Position numbers and translations under genes: made by a program | Assembly (NCBI RefSeq): GCF_002777915.1 | Contig: NZ_NJGE01000003.1 | Coordinates: 94,339 to 158,338, forward strand | DNA from: Bartonella tribocorum | Lineage (GTDB): Bacteria; Pseudomonadota; Alphaproteobacteria; Rhizobiales; Rhizobiaceae | Reading direction: 5' to 3' | Length of the DNA stretch: 64,000 nt | In this document: in pieces, positions 29,680 to 39,760 of the stretch | Layout of the letters: each line of letters starts with the position of its first letter | How positions within the stretch are numbered: position 1 is the first letter of the stretch | Notes under the pieces: model-generated | The model's database searches: none | What the model was told of the DNA's origin: nothing | What the model saw: only the letters and a program-made list of their open reading frames with translations

Positions 29680-30408
29680 GGTATTATTGATTCAATCATC
29701 TTTTGGTATTCAATAAAACAACTGGAATATTTTGAATATATTCCCCCGTAATGCAATAATACCATTTAGGGTATGATGGTAAGATGCTTAAGCTATAATT
29801 TCTGACATACACCATCGTGTATCCTAACGAAGAACAGTAAAAACTTTATATAATGCACCCTTCCGTATCTATATAAGCATATCAGGAGGGGTGTATGGGT
29901 GTATGCATTATTTTAATGAAATACGAACTATTTTTGTCCCGTATTTTTGCAAAAAATGTGCAAATCCGGCTCATCGCACTGTCATAGCAATATACAAGCT
30001 TACAAAACCAATCATAATGTATTCCTATAAAATCCCATCTTATAAAAAATACAATTACTTTTCCACCTCAATTCAAAAAGTTTGAGTATGTCACTTTCTA
30101 AACTATAATATAAGATTTCTACTCCTCTTTATATCGTTTGACATAGATGAATTCTTCATCCCTTTTTCATATGCGTTACAAACCAATGTTAAAGCTCGAA
30201 ATAGCCTACCTATTACCCTCGTACTATACAAAATAACTCTATAATCTATTTTCTACCCCTCTTCTTTTAAAGATCTTTTCTTTCGATTTTCTTTGATATT
30301 TTCCTGTTAAAATCTTGCTGCTTTTATACAATTGCATTACAATAGAACCATCCCTTTAGCTCATTCATCGTAACATATGGAATAGGATTTTAGATGTGGA
30401 GTAAAACG
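29680..30408. other. Gene-poor stretch upstream of ubiC
   Basis: About 730 bases without a credible gene. A loose inverted pair, ATAATGCA and TGCATTAT, flanks 29850-29915. A 64-codon frame there has no supporting features. Confidence 0.55.
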
Positions 30409-30918
30409 ATGTCTGATCTTGAATATTCCATCTTACCACCTCTGAAGTGGCTCTTTGATCAAAATCCTCCCATACCAGAAAATATTCGCGATTGGCTCAT
30501 GGAATCGGGCTCGATGACGCTTCGATTAAAAAAATATTGCACCTGCTTCCAAGTTCAACGACAACGCGAATGTTTTATTACGCAAGATAAATTAAAAGAA
30601 GAAGCAGAACATCTCCCCAAAAGTACGCGTTATTGGCTACGCGAAGTCATATTGATGGGCGATAATAAACCTTGGCTTCTCGGACGCACTGTCATCCCAC
30701 AAGAAACCCTTCTACACAATCAAGCCTTGATGCATTTAGGAACAACCCCCTTAGGACACTATTTATTTAACAGTGACAAACTAACCCGTGATTACATTCA
30801 TATCGGCCAACAAGGGGCACTATGGGCACGCCGTTCCCGTTTACGGCTAACAGGTAAGCCATTGTTGCTAACTGAACTGTTTTTAACAGATTCACCACTG
30901 TACCTGCACCATAAATAA
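30409..30918 (+). CDS. ubiC: Chorismate--pyruvate lyase UbiC
   Basis: Converts chorismate to 4-hydroxybenzoate plus pyruvate, the first committed step of ubiquinone synthesis. The ATG at 30409 (TGGAG 7 bases upstream) gives 169 residues, like E. coli UbiC (165). Strings shared with the enteric enzyme include [17 protein letters not shown] and [19 protein letters not shown]. Equivalents of the active-site residues are R78, L115 and E156. The gene stands alone, without ubiA. Close similarity to gammaproteobacterial UbiC is notable. Confidence 0.95.
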   Translation: MSDLEYSILPPLKWLFDQNPPIPENIRDWLMESGSMTLRLKKYCTCFQVQRQRECFITQDKLKEEAEHLPKSTRYWLREVILMGDNKPWLLGRTVIPQETLLHNQALMHLGTTPLGHYLFNSDKLTRDYIHIGQQGALWARRSRLRLTGKPLLLTELFLTDSPLYLHHK

Positions 30919-31600
30919 AGGATATTCGTTTTATTCTGCATAATGTCTAGATTTTGCATATCCTTAAAGGGATATCTGAGAAAATAATTTTCAAAATCAT
31001 TTCAAAATAAATTACAAACCAAAACTTCTGTTCGAAATATCTCTTTATCTCAGCTTAAAAATGTTCCCCATTAAAAAAGCATTTTTAAGTTCTGCTTTTC
31101 TTATCACAATCGTGAAAACCAGCGCTTGAATTAAGCAGAAACACATCATATTGATAAGATCATCTGCATTTAAACTTCTTGCGGAATAATCACCATCCTT
31201 GAAAATAACGGCAACTCTTTATCAAATAAGCACTTTAAAAACATCAAAAAAGACGACAAAACACACCCACAAAAGTTTGAAATTTTTATGAGTGAGCTTT
31301 TTCTCATCATCCTATTTTTTTATCTTTAATAGTAGAAACAATAAGTCTTTTTAACAGTAAAAAAACAATAACCTTTTTGTTTTTGAATGATGTAACAGCT
31401 TTGAAGAACAACAAAATATAAGATAGAAAAAATATTTCATTGCTCCATGAACTGCAAAAAACAGGTTTATTCATCTCAAAGGACTATTTTTTAAATAAGA
31501 GCTTTATGTATGCGATAAATACCATCAACCGATATTCTACTGATGAACAAAGGCCTTGCACAACAAAAAATATTTTCCAATTCCTGTAAATTGATAAGAT
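30919..31600. other. Gene-poor stretch
   Basis: Between ubiC and the yqeY-like gene. An ATATCC/GGATAT hairpin near 30957-30974 may help terminate ubiC. No gene seen. Confidence 0.55.
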
Positions 31601-32053
31601 TTATTGCAATTTTTTACGAAGACTATTGCACACTTTAGAAAAATTCATTTGCCCTGCATACCGTTCCTTAATCCATGCCATCACCTTACCGATATCACGT
31701 AATTTTTCAGCTTTCGTTTGTTCCAAAGCTTCACAAATAACCTGTTCTACTTCTATCTCCTTAAGCTGATAGGGAAGGAATTCACGAATAACGTCTATTT
31801 CTGCTTGTTCTTTCTCTGCTAACTCCAAGCAACCAGACTCTTTATGGGCACGCATTAATGCTTCACGCTGTTGAAGCATTTTAGTGAAAACAGACTGTAT
31901 CTGCTGATCATCGACTTCTCGCCTTCCTTCATCATAATAAAGAATATCACGATCCCTAACCGCGGCATCCATTAAACGAAGTGTAGCAAGACGTATACTA
32001 TCTTGCGCTTTCAAAGCAGCCTTAAGAGCCCCATCAATCTGGTCACGCAACAT
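31601..32053 (-). CDS. GatB/YqeY domain protein
   Basis: A 150-residue helical protein whose start MLRDQIDGALKAALKAQDSI and end DIGKVMAWIKERYAGQMNFSKV define the YqeY family. The fold resembles the tail of GatB, the tRNA-dependent amidotransferase subunit, but YqeY has no proven reaction. The ATG at 32053 is chosen over a TTG 12 bases upstream, giving the usual length. It diverges from carA across about 260 bases. Confidence 0.9.
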   Translation of the reverse strand: MLRDQIDGALKAALKAQDSIRLATLRLMDAAVRDRDILYYDEGRREVDDQQIQSVFTKMLQQREALMRAHKESGCLELAEKEQAEIDVIREFLPYQLKEIEVEQVICEALEQTKAEKLRDIGKVMAWIKERYAGQMNFSKVCNSLRKKLQ

Positions 32054-32311
32054 AAATTTATCCAATTTTGTTCAAGCGGAAAATGCTTTTTAACCAATCT
32101 TTATCCATCTTGCAATGGAGAGTAAAAAATAATTGAAATCTCGATCTTAGAAAAGATAAAAACAAGACTTTACCTCTTCATGGAATGTCCTTATACTTCT
32201 TTTTTTAAGCAAAACATGACGAAAATAATAGACACAGCATCTGTTAGAGGTATGATTTTCGCATAAAATTGATTATCGTACCTTTCAGAAAATAAATTGT
32301 GGATACACACT

Positions 32312-33508
32312 ATGATACAAACGACTTCATCGAACAGCCCTTGGAGTGTCAGCAAACCAACAGCGCTCTTAGTCTTAGCTGATGGAACTGTCATTGAAGG
32401 AAAAGGAGCAGGTGCGACAGGTATTGCTGAAGCTGAAGTATGTTTTAATACCGCCATCACAGGCTATGAAGAAATCCTCACAGACCCATCATACACACAA
32501 CAAATCGTTACCTTTACTTTTCCTCATATAGGAAATGTAGGAGCTAATAGTGAAGATATTGAAGCTCTCACGCCTCTCAACTATCACGGTGCTGTTGGTG
32601 CTATTTTCAAGGCAGATATTACACATCCTTCAAATTATCGTGCCAATGAAAACCTTCACCAATGGCTTAAAGCTCGTAAAATTATTGCACTTTGTGGTAT
32701 TGATACACGTGCACTCACAATTCTTATTCGTGAAAAGGGTGCGCAAAATGCTGTCATTGCACATAATTCTGATGGGGATTTTGATATTCCTTCTTTAAAA
32801 AAACGTGCGCAAAAATGGCACGGTCTTATCAATCTTGACCTTACGAAAGAAGTGACATCTCAATCATCCATGCAATGGGATGAAGAACCATGGCGTTGGA
32901 ATAAAGGGTATGGCACAAACAATGTGCACAATCTTCATATCGTTGCCATCGACTATGGTATTAAACGCAATATTCTTCGCCTTATGGCAACGCAAAAAGC
33001 GCGCATTACTGTTGTGCCCGCCCATACAACGGCAAAAGAAATTTTAGCAATGAATCCTGATGGTATTTTTCTTTCTAATGGACCAGGAGATCCAGCAGCA
33101 ACAGCTCAATATGCCATTCCAACAATCAACACATTGATTGATCATAATTTACCAATTTTTGGAATATGTCTTGGTCATCAACTGCTCGCTCTTGCTGTTG
33201 GTGCCAAAACCGTAAAAATGCACCAAGGACATCATGGTGCAAACCACCCCGTTAAAGACCTTAACAGTGGAAAAGTTGAGATTGTATCGATGAATCACGG
33301 TTTTGCTGTAGATGCAGCCACTTTACCAAAAAATGTTCAAGAAACACATATCTCTCTCTTTGATGGTTCTAACTGTGGGATTCGAGTCATTGGAAAACCA
33401 GTTTTTTCTGTTCAGTATCACCCCGAAGCTTCTCCCGGACCACAAGATAGTCACTACCTCTTTCAGCATTTCTGTGATCTCATTATGAATTATAAAAAAA
33501 TATCTTAA
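32312..33508 (+). CDS. carA: Carbamoyl-phosphate synthase small chain (glutaminase)
   Basis: Supplies ammonia from glutamine to CarB for arginine and pyrimidine synthesis. The ATG at 32312 gives 398 residues. The N-terminal CPSase domain (VLADGTVIEGKGAGATG, TGYEEILTDPSYTQQIV) is followed by a class I glutamine amidotransferase with the nucleophile in FGICLGHQLLA and the His/Glu pair in QYHPEASPGP. The frame also allows a start 15 bases upstream. carB does not follow; the island begins about 230 bases downstream. Confidence 0.97.
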   Translation: MIQTTSSNSPWSVSKPTALLVLADGTVIEGKGAGATGIAEAEVCFNTAITGYEEILTDPSYTQQIVTFTFPHIGNVGANSEDIEALTPLNYHGAVGAIFKADITHPSNYRANENLHQWLKARKIIALCGIDTRALTILIREKGAQNAVIAHNSDGDFDIPSLKKRAQKWHGLINLDLTKEVTSQSSMQWDEEPWRWNKGYGTNNVHNLHIVAIDYGIKRNILRLMATQKARITVVPAHTTAKEILAMNPDGIFLSNGPGDPAATAQYAIPTINTLIDHNLPIFGICLGHQLLALAVGAKTVKMHQGHHGANHPVKDLNSGKVEIVSMNHGFAVDAATLPKNVQETHISLFDGSNCGIRVIGKPVFSVQYHPEASPGPQDSHYLFQHFCDLIMNYKKIS

Positions 33509-33741
33509 GATAAAATGCCACGCCTTATCGCTTCTCTTCTTTGAATGATATCGCTTTCTTCCACTACAAAATATTGATTTATAATGATAATTAACTGTTT
33601 TGCATATTGAATGAGAGACCCAAATATAGTAAGATTCTCTTATTCTAAACCCTCTCAGATATGAATCAATTTATATCATTTGCTTGCACGTCACAAGCGG
33701 AGCTGGTGTGTGGGTAAGAACTGTATAAGAAAGGAGTAAAA

Positions 33742-34800
33742 ATGGCTCTTATGAACCGTCTTAATGCAAGATCTGTCGCAACATTGGGAGCTGGCAAATA
33801 GTGTGATGGTGCCGGCTTGTTACTTCATAAGCATAAAGATGGAGGTGCTCAATGGATTTATTGTTATACCATTCACGGGCGCCGTCGCGAAATGGGCTTG
33901 AGTGCCTTAAGAGATGTTTCTTTAAAACAAGCACGTGAATTGGCAACTGGGTGGCGTGCTATTTTACGTGAAGGTCATGACCCTATTAAAGAACGCGATA
34001 AACAAAAGCGTGAGGCAATAAGCAATCTCCATTATTTAAAAGATATTGCTTTAGATGCTTTTGAAACTCGGAAAGCTGAATTAAAAGGTGATGGTCAAAA
34101 TGGTAAATGGTTTACACTTTTACGCCTTTATATTCTTCCCAAATTAGGCTGTCTACCCGTTTCTGAGATTACACAAACAGAGATACGTAATGTTCTTTCC
34201 CCTATTTGACATACAAAAGCTACAACAGCAGAAAAAGCACGCGCTCTCTTAGGTAAACAACGCCATAAAGCACAAAATATACCACCCATGGATTGGAAAG
34301 ATGTTCCTGCTTTTTATAAAACACTTTGCCAAACAACAACCATGACACAACTGGCTTTGCGCTTGCTTATCCTTACAGGCGTTCGTACGCACCCTTTGCG
34401 TTATATTTGTGACAATCAGATTGATGGGGATATATGGACCATACCTGCTGAGAATATGAAAGGAAAACGTGATGCTACGACAGGATTTCGTGTCCCCTTA
34501 TCATCTGAGGCAATGAAAGTGATTGAACAAGTCCGTTATATTTCTAAAAGTGATTTTCTTCTTTCTCCTACCGGTCGCTGTCCCATAGGTGAGAATTGTA
34601 TAGCAAAATATATGCAACAGATTGGACTTGAAGCATGCCCCCATGGATTTCGCTCTAGTTTACGTGATTGGCTCGCTGAAACCATTCTAAGTCACACGGT
34701 AGGAAGACAAGTAGAGCGTGCCTATCGTCGTATTGACTATCTAGAACAACGCAGTGTCTATATGGACAAATGAGCGGCTTATGTCACTGGTCAATCTTAA
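33742..34800 (+). pseudogene. Tyrosine-recombinase integrase, three in-frame stops
   Basis: One reading frame encodes a P4-type integrase. The N-terminal DUF4102 arm-binding domain includes MNRLNARSVATLGAG and HGRRREMGLSALRDVSL. The catalytic domain keeps Arg (LTGVRTHPLRYI) and HGFR. The frame is broken by TAG at 33799-33801, TGA at 34207-34209 and TGA at 34771-34773. Relatives suggest Tyr at the first and Trp at the other two positions (PIWHTKA, DKWAAYV). Reading continues in frame each time, so decay is recent and by point mutation. An in-frame deletion in the middle is possible. GGAG precedes the ATG. The element is presumably immobile on its own. Confidence 0.88.
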
Positions 34801-34999
34801 GATATGGAGTGTATAACCCCATAATCTGTGGATAATTTTCTCTCTCATTCGCTCTCAATAAGACTCATAAATTATCACATCAGAAATTATATGATAAAAT
34901 ATTGTTTTCTATAAATAAAATACCTTCAAAAATAAACCAAAATGTGCTTAATAAATAGGCATGATTTGGTTCTATTTTTTATTATGAAAGGATTTTAAA

Positions 35000-35200
35000 A
35001 TGACCGAAAATGATATTCTTTTAACTGACCGTGAAAGTGCAAAATTGCTTCATATGAGTGTCTCAACATTCCGCCGTCATGTTACCAATGGCTCTCTCCC
35101 AAAACCTTTAAAATTTGGTTTTTTATCCCGTTGGTTACAATCGGATCTTCTCAATGTAATCGAACAAGCAAAACAGCAACGTTATAACGACGTGGCATAA
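35000..35200 (+). CDS. AlpA-family HTH regulator / excisionase-like
   Basis: A 66-residue MerR-like winged helix: ILLTDRESAKLLHMSVSTFRR then HVTNGSLPKPLKFG is the AlpA signature. In P4-like elements AlpA activates the integrase or acts in excision. AAGGA precedes the ATG. It sits between the broken integrase and the primase, as in many small integrative elements. The gene appears intact. Confidence 0.85.
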   Translation: MTENDILLTDRESAKLLHMSVSTFRRHVTNGSLPKPLKFGFLSRWLQSDLLNVIEQAKQQRYNDVA

Positions 35201-35205
35201 AAAAA

Positions 35206-35230
35206 CCTTGTCACGTAAGGACGGACAAGG
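35206..35230 (+). terminator. Hairpin between alpA-like gene and primase gene
   Basis: CCTTGTC (35206-35212) pairs with GACAAGG (35224-35230), followed by CTTTCTC. It begins 5 bases after the alpA-like stop. A second inverted pair, TCCTAT/ATAGGA, lies at about 35270-35292 just before the primase start, so the leader may be structured. Confidence 0.5.
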
Positions 35231-35297
35231 CTTTCTCAAATTCACAATCCTAGAGCTAGCACAATCCGTCCTATGACGCAATGTTATAGGATTAAAA

Positions 35298-36191
35298 ATG
35301 ATGTGTTCTTTTAAGAATGCGCAGGGCATTGCACGTGCCTTGCGTGGGGTTTGGCATGGGCGTTATGGACTTGCTCATTGCCCCGCTCATGATGATAGAC
35401 TACCTAGCTTATCCATTAAAAATGGAAATGATGGGCGTCTCTTACTCTATTGTTATGCTGGCTGCTCTTTTAGAAAAATCATACAAGCGCTCATTAGAAT
35501 TGGGTTGCTTGGAAAACAAGCCTTCTTTGATACAGCTTATGATCATACGCTTTCTTTCTCAAAACAATTGTGTGCTGATCTCAAACGAGCAAAACGGAAA
35601 GCAGAAAAAGCAATTTGGCAACAAAGCCAACCAATTAAAAATACTTTAGCGGAAATCTATTTACGCATGCGGGGGATTACGTGTGACTTATCTCCTTATT
35701 TACGCTTTTACGACAAGTGTCCACACCCCTCTGGAGTTACACTGCCTGCGTTGGTTGCCCTTGTTAAGGGGGCTGGCTCCTTTGCTATTCATAGAACCTT
35801 TTTAAAAGACAATGGCTGCAAAAGAGATCAAAAACCAGCAAAAGCTATGTTGGGATCTGTAATGGGCGGTGCTGTGTATTTAAGCCAAGCCAATCCAAAA
35901 CATCTGGTCATTTGTGAGGGCATTGAAACCGGTCTGGCTCTGCTGTCTGGGTTGTTATCAGAGCCCGTGAATTTATGGGCGGCTCTTTCAACCCATGGCA
36001 TGATGCATGTGAATTTACCCCATAACAAAGCCCGTCTCACCATTGCAATGGATGGCGATGATGCGGGGCATAAAGCAGGTTTTACCCTCGCTGCGCGTGC
36101 CTATAGCCAAGGATTTGAGGTCTTTATCATGCAAGCTCCAAAAGGAACAAATTTTAATAACGTATTACTTTCTAGAAAGAGGAAAATATGA
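35298..36191 (+). CDS. Toprim-domain primase-like protein of the island
   Basis: A 297-residue protein. A zinc-finger-like N-terminus (GLAHCPAHDDRLPSLSI, then LLLYCYAGCSFRKI; Cys/His/Cys/Cys as in CHC2 primases) is followed by a Toprim core with VICEGIETGLAL (catalytic Glu) and TIAMDGDDAGHKAG (DxD). It likely primes replication of the element or of a helper phage. It overlaps the DUF3987 gene by 4 bases (ATGA), so the two are translationally coupled and probably act together. Confidence 0.87.
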   Translation: MMCSFKNAQGIARALRGVWHGRYGLAHCPAHDDRLPSLSIKNGNDGRLLLYCYAGCSFRKIIQALIRIGLLGKQAFFDTAYDHTLSFSKQLCADLKRAKRKAEKAIWQQSQPIKNTLAEIYLRMRGITCDLSPYLRFYDKCPHPSGVTLPALVALVKGAGSFAIHRTFLKDNGCKRDQKPAKAMLGSVMGGAVYLSQANPKHLVICEGIETGLALLSGLLSEPVNLWAALSTHGMMHVNLPHNKARLTIAMDGDDAGHKAGFTLAARAYSQGFEVFIMQAPKGTNFNNVLLSRKRKI

Positions 36192-37786
36192 AAGAAAGTG
36201 AAGTAAAATACGATAATCAAAATGTTTCATGCAATGATAACGATAATGTTTCTTTAAATGATAAGACTTGTTTAGAAGCCATTCCTTATGAAGTCGCATT
36301 GCAACAAAATGGTTGGGGGAAATTAAAACCACTTGAGTATACTCTCTTACCCGTCGAGCCTTTTCATGCTGCGCAAATGCCTTTAACTTTAAGTCGCTAC
36401 GTTTATAACGTTGCTGACCGTCAACAAGCGCCTCTTGATTTTGTGGCTGTCGCTGCTTTGTGTGGCTTGGCTGCTCTCATTGACAATGACGTGCAAATTG
36501 CTCCAAAACAACATGATGATTGGAAGATTGTTCCTAATCTCTGGGGCGCTCTGATGGGTCAACCTTCAACCATGAAAAAACCTACCATGCAAGCCGCTTT
36601 AGCTCCTATCACTTGCCTTCAAGAGCAATGGTATAAAGCATGGCTAAAGCAGAAAGAAAAACAAGAAATTGAAGAGATACTTAAAACTTTAGACAAGTCT
36701 GAAAAGAAAAAACAAGCCCATAAAGCAATCAAAAAAGGAGATCTTGAAACAGCCCGTGCTCTTTTGTCTGAAACCCTCTCTAAAGACAATGCGCATGATG
36801 AGGATGTCTCTCGTTTTATTGTCAATGATACGAGTGTGGAAAAGCTTGGGGAACTCTTAAAAGAAAACCCCCGTGGTCTCTTGATGGTGCGTGATGAATT
36901 ATCCGGTTTCTTAACAGATATGGAACGGAAGGAATATCAAACAGAGCGTGCCTTTTATTTGGAAGCTTTTAATGGAGATGGTCAATTTACTTATGACCGG
37001 ATTGGGCGTGGAACCATTTTTATTCCCAATACAACCGTTTCTATTATAGGAGGTATTCAACTCTCGCGCATTCTGCCCTTTATACGCAATGTTTTATATG
37101 GCAAAGGCAATGATGGTTTCTTACAACGCTTTCAAATGCTTGTCTTTCCCGATGAGACAAAAGATTGGAAATGGATTGATAGACCTCCCAATCAAGAGGC
37201 ATGGAAAACTTATGAAGGGGCATTTCGTTCTCTTTATGATAACCCCCTTGGTTCACCAAAACACCCTCTTGTGATGCGCTTTTCTGCTGAAGCTCAAGAG
37301 ATCTTTCGTGAATGGATGCAAAAGATTTTTAAAGAAGCCAAAGAGAATAACCTTTCTGAAAGCTTACAAGCGCATCTTTTGAAAATGCCTAAGACCATAG
37401 TAAGTCTTGCGTTGATTTTTGAATTAACCGAAGGGGGGCGTTTTGAAATCAATAAAGATGCCCTTCAAACAGCCTTGCGATGGGAAAAATATTTGTTAAG
37501 TCATGTCAAAAGGCTTTATGCGGCGGCGGATAGCTTAGCAACAGAGGGGGCAAAATTGATTGTCGAGCGCTGTGATCATTTACCCGATGTCTTTACTTTA
37601 CGTGATATTCATCAAAGAAGTTGGAACGGTTTAACAGATAATGGAGCCGTTAAGCAAGCTTTAGAGCTTTTATGTCGCTCTAATCATATTCGTCAAATAT
37701 CAGTGGAAAATAGCTCTCAAGGCGGTCGACCGACCATACGCTATGAATGGAATCCTTTCGTTAAAAACAACTGCATAAAACAATGA
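36188..37786 (+). CDS. DUF3987 (YfjI-like) replication-associated ATPase of the island
   Basis: A 532-residue protein coupled to the primase. Residues about 70-135 carry a P-loop-like LWGALMGQPSTMKKPTMQAA, followed by a charged coiled coil (about 155-190) and an acidic RGLLMVRDELSGFLTDMER Walker-B-like strand, the DUF3987 pattern found in phages and P4-like islands. The C-terminus has a winged-helix-like segment (TLRDIHQRSWNGLTDNGAVKQALELL). It is probably a helicase/loader for element replication. A second, broken copy lies at 45056-45945. Confidence 0.85.
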   Translation: MKESEVKYDNQNVSCNDNDNVSLNDKTCLEAIPYEVALQQNGWGKLKPLEYTLLPVEPFHAAQMPLTLSRYVYNVADRQQAPLDFVAVAALCGLAALIDNDVQIAPKQHDDWKIVPNLWGALMGQPSTMKKPTMQAALAPITCLQEQWYKAWLKQKEKQEIEEILKTLDKSEKKKQAHKAIKKGDLETARALLSETLSKDNAHDEDVSRFIVNDTSVEKLGELLKENPRGLLMVRDELSGFLTDMERKEYQTERAFYLEAFNGDGQFTYDRIGRGTIFIPNTTVSIIGGIQLSRILPFIRNVLYGKGNDGFLQRFQMLVFPDETKDWKWIDRPPNQEAWKTYEGAFRSLYDNPLGSPKHPLVMRFSAEAQEIFREWMQKIFKEAKENNLSESLQAHLLKMPKTIVSLALIFELTEGGRFEINKDALQTALRWEKYLLSHVKRLYAAADSLATEGAKLIVERCDHLPDVFTLRDIHQRSWNGLTDNGAVKQALELLCRSNHIRQISVENSSQGGRPTIRYEWNPFVKNNCIKQ

Positions 37787-37950
37787 AGCCATTGTAATTT
37801 TTTGTTATCCTTAAAACCTTCAAAGATCTTATCGTACCAACAAAGGGTTTACGAAATATCTTTGAGTTTCTTTGCTCTATAATTTTTTAAAGAAGAGACA
37901 TACAGAGGTTCTTTTAAATCTTGTGTCAAAAATATTCAAAACACAACCTC

Positions 37951-37999
37951 TATAGGTTTTGAAGAGGTTTTGACGATTTTTACACCTTCAAAACCTATA
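37951..37999. repeat. 14-bp inverted repeat containing the iteron motif
   Basis: TATAGGTTTTGAAG (37951-37964) and its exact complement (37986-37999) are separated by 21 bases. Each arm contains the ATAGGTT motif repeated downstream. Confidence 0.8.
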
Positions 38000-39323
38000 A
38001 GCAAAATTCGTAATAAAACACTTCAAAATACTCATTCTGATATCTTAAAATAACATACTGCATTTGTCTTTTTTATCCATAAAACGAATAGCAGATTTCA
38101 CTATTTTGCTGATTTGGAGCAGGATCATAGGTTGTGGATAAAGAGCCTTTTAAAACCCTTTTTGAAAAAATATCGGCTTTTTTAACAGTTTTCTGTATTT
38201 TTCCACCATTTATTCAAAATGTATTTAATAAGCTTCATTTCGATTCTCTAGAAAGAATTAATCTGTATAGAAGTTAGAGAAACTGAATAGACTTATGAAG
38301 TTAATATGTTTCACAAAGGGCATAGAATCTTGAACTATAATCTATACCTCTTTTGTTAAGTTAATTACCTACTATCTTAAAAGGATAGTTATATGCGTTA
38401 TTCTAAAAAGAAATCATTTGCACTTTTAAACACTGCACTTTGGATTGCTTTAAGACTTTTAAGAAATCCGATCTTAAATAGAATACGCTTCTTTGGGATT
38501 GCCTTTAAGAGATTATACCGTAGTTTAAAATGATAGCTTTATTGTTTTCAAAAGCTTTGTTTTAAAAGAGTTGTGTATATTCATTTTTCTATAGGTTTTG
38601 TAGGTATAAAAATTGCCAAAATCCCTACAGAACGTATATTATTGGTTGAATTTATAGGTTGCATCATCAATATAGGTTGTTTTTTAAACGATTTAAAAAT
38701 GTTAACATATTGAAAAATAATGTTTTTAATTTTTATTCATTTGAAAAAAATGATATAGGTTCTAAAAAGAACTGACAACACTGACACGGTCTATTAAAAG
38801 GGATTTTGTTAATCTCTATAATTATCAATCTTTCTTTAGATGTTTTTATAACAGTTTATAAATCGCAATTATCATATATTCTATTTATCTCTTCTCTTAT
38901 GAAAATGAACAATAACGCCATGGCTATAAAGAATGCGTAAAACAGTAAGGCTTTATAATTATAATGCAAATAAATGCATTGGTTATAAAAACAGTTCCTA
39001 TAAAAGGCTGTTAAGTTGCAAATGCGTTATAAACAAAATTCACAAAAAATTAAAATCCATTTAGTAAAAAACTAATAGGTTATAAATATAAAAATACGCA
39101 TTATAAGAGCATTTTTAAATATTATAAATGTATATATTCAACAAATAACGCAATCGTTTAATAAATTTAATAATATAACTTTTAAAATATATAAATATAA
39201 AAGAAGAACTTTATAAGTATATGATATCATCATATACTTAACGTATTTAAAAAATACAAAAAATACGTACTTTGTTATATAAATAATCAAGTAATTGAAA
39301 ATACTACCTAAAGCAGATAGGTT
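37952..39323 (+). repeat. Iteron-like ATAGGTT repeats
   Basis: Direct copies begin at 37952, 38127, 38591, 38654, 38672, 38755, 39075 and 39317, with one inverted copy at 37992-37998. Five of the direct copies extend to TATAGGTT. The spacing is irregular. Elsewhere in the window I noticed the motif only sporadically. Its position downstream of replication genes suggests binding sites for an element protein. Confidence 0.6.
38393..38533 (+). CDS. Possible 46-residue basic hydrophobic peptide
   Basis: Starts MRYSKKKSFALLNTALWIAL and ends with RFFGIAFKRLYRSLK. AAGGA lies 8 bases before the ATG. It is strongly basic with a hydrophobic, amphipathic centre, so it may associate with membrane. It is the only credible frame in this island segment. 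No family recognised. Confidence 0.45.
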   Translation: MRYSKKKSFALLNTALWIALRLLRNPILNRIRFFGIAFKRLYRSLK

Positions 39324-39456
39324 ACGAAACAGCCTCTCTCATTTTTTTAAAATACTGACTTTCTTTTATGCTGATTGAAGCGTATAATGATTTCATCGGG
39401 TGTGGTCATGCTATAAAACCCTTATGGGGAAGGTATGGCAACGGACGTTAGGTTGT

Positions 39457-39495
39457 GTTTTCAATTGATACCTTTATAGGGTATCAATTGAAAAC
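39457..39495. repeat. 16-bp perfect hairpin
   Basis: GTTTTCAATTGATACC (39457-39472) pairs with its complement at 39480-39495 around a 7-base loop. An outer TTAGGT/ACCTAA pair (from about 39449 to 39507) extends the structure. It lies just upstream of a decayed gene start at 39522 and could be a control element or a relic of an inverted duplication. Confidence 0.75.
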
Positions 39496-39520
39496 GTTGT
39501 TTACCTAAAGGGGACACTAG

Positions 39521-39720
39521 CATGAATGCTACTATAAATTAATACCCCCGTTATTTCTACCATTTCAAATGAAACCGCATCTGTTAATCAACAAGAGCCT
39601 GCAAAAAATACGAATTCACTAATAAAAACCTCTCTTTTGATGGTCTTACCTTACACCATATCCGTGCTCTAAGAGATTTTGATTATGTTACAAAGGTTTT
39701 GAAGTTTGTTTGATTCTCTT
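39521..39720 (+). pseudogene. Remnant of an island gene
   Basis: An ATG at 39522 runs only six codons, but the next frame continues TPVISTISNETASVNQQEPAK, and later LTLHHIRALRDFDYVTKVL appears. This looks like one protein broken by frameshifts. Family unknown. Confidence 0.35.
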
Positions 39721-39742
39721 AAAAAGGGAAGCTAAAACCGCT

Positions 39743-39760
39743 CAATCCAAATTTGGATTG
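39743..39760. repeat. 18-bp perfect palindrome
   Basis: CAATCCAAATTTGGATTG has no spacer. It lies in non-coding island DNA; it may be a protein-binding site. Confidence 0.7.
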
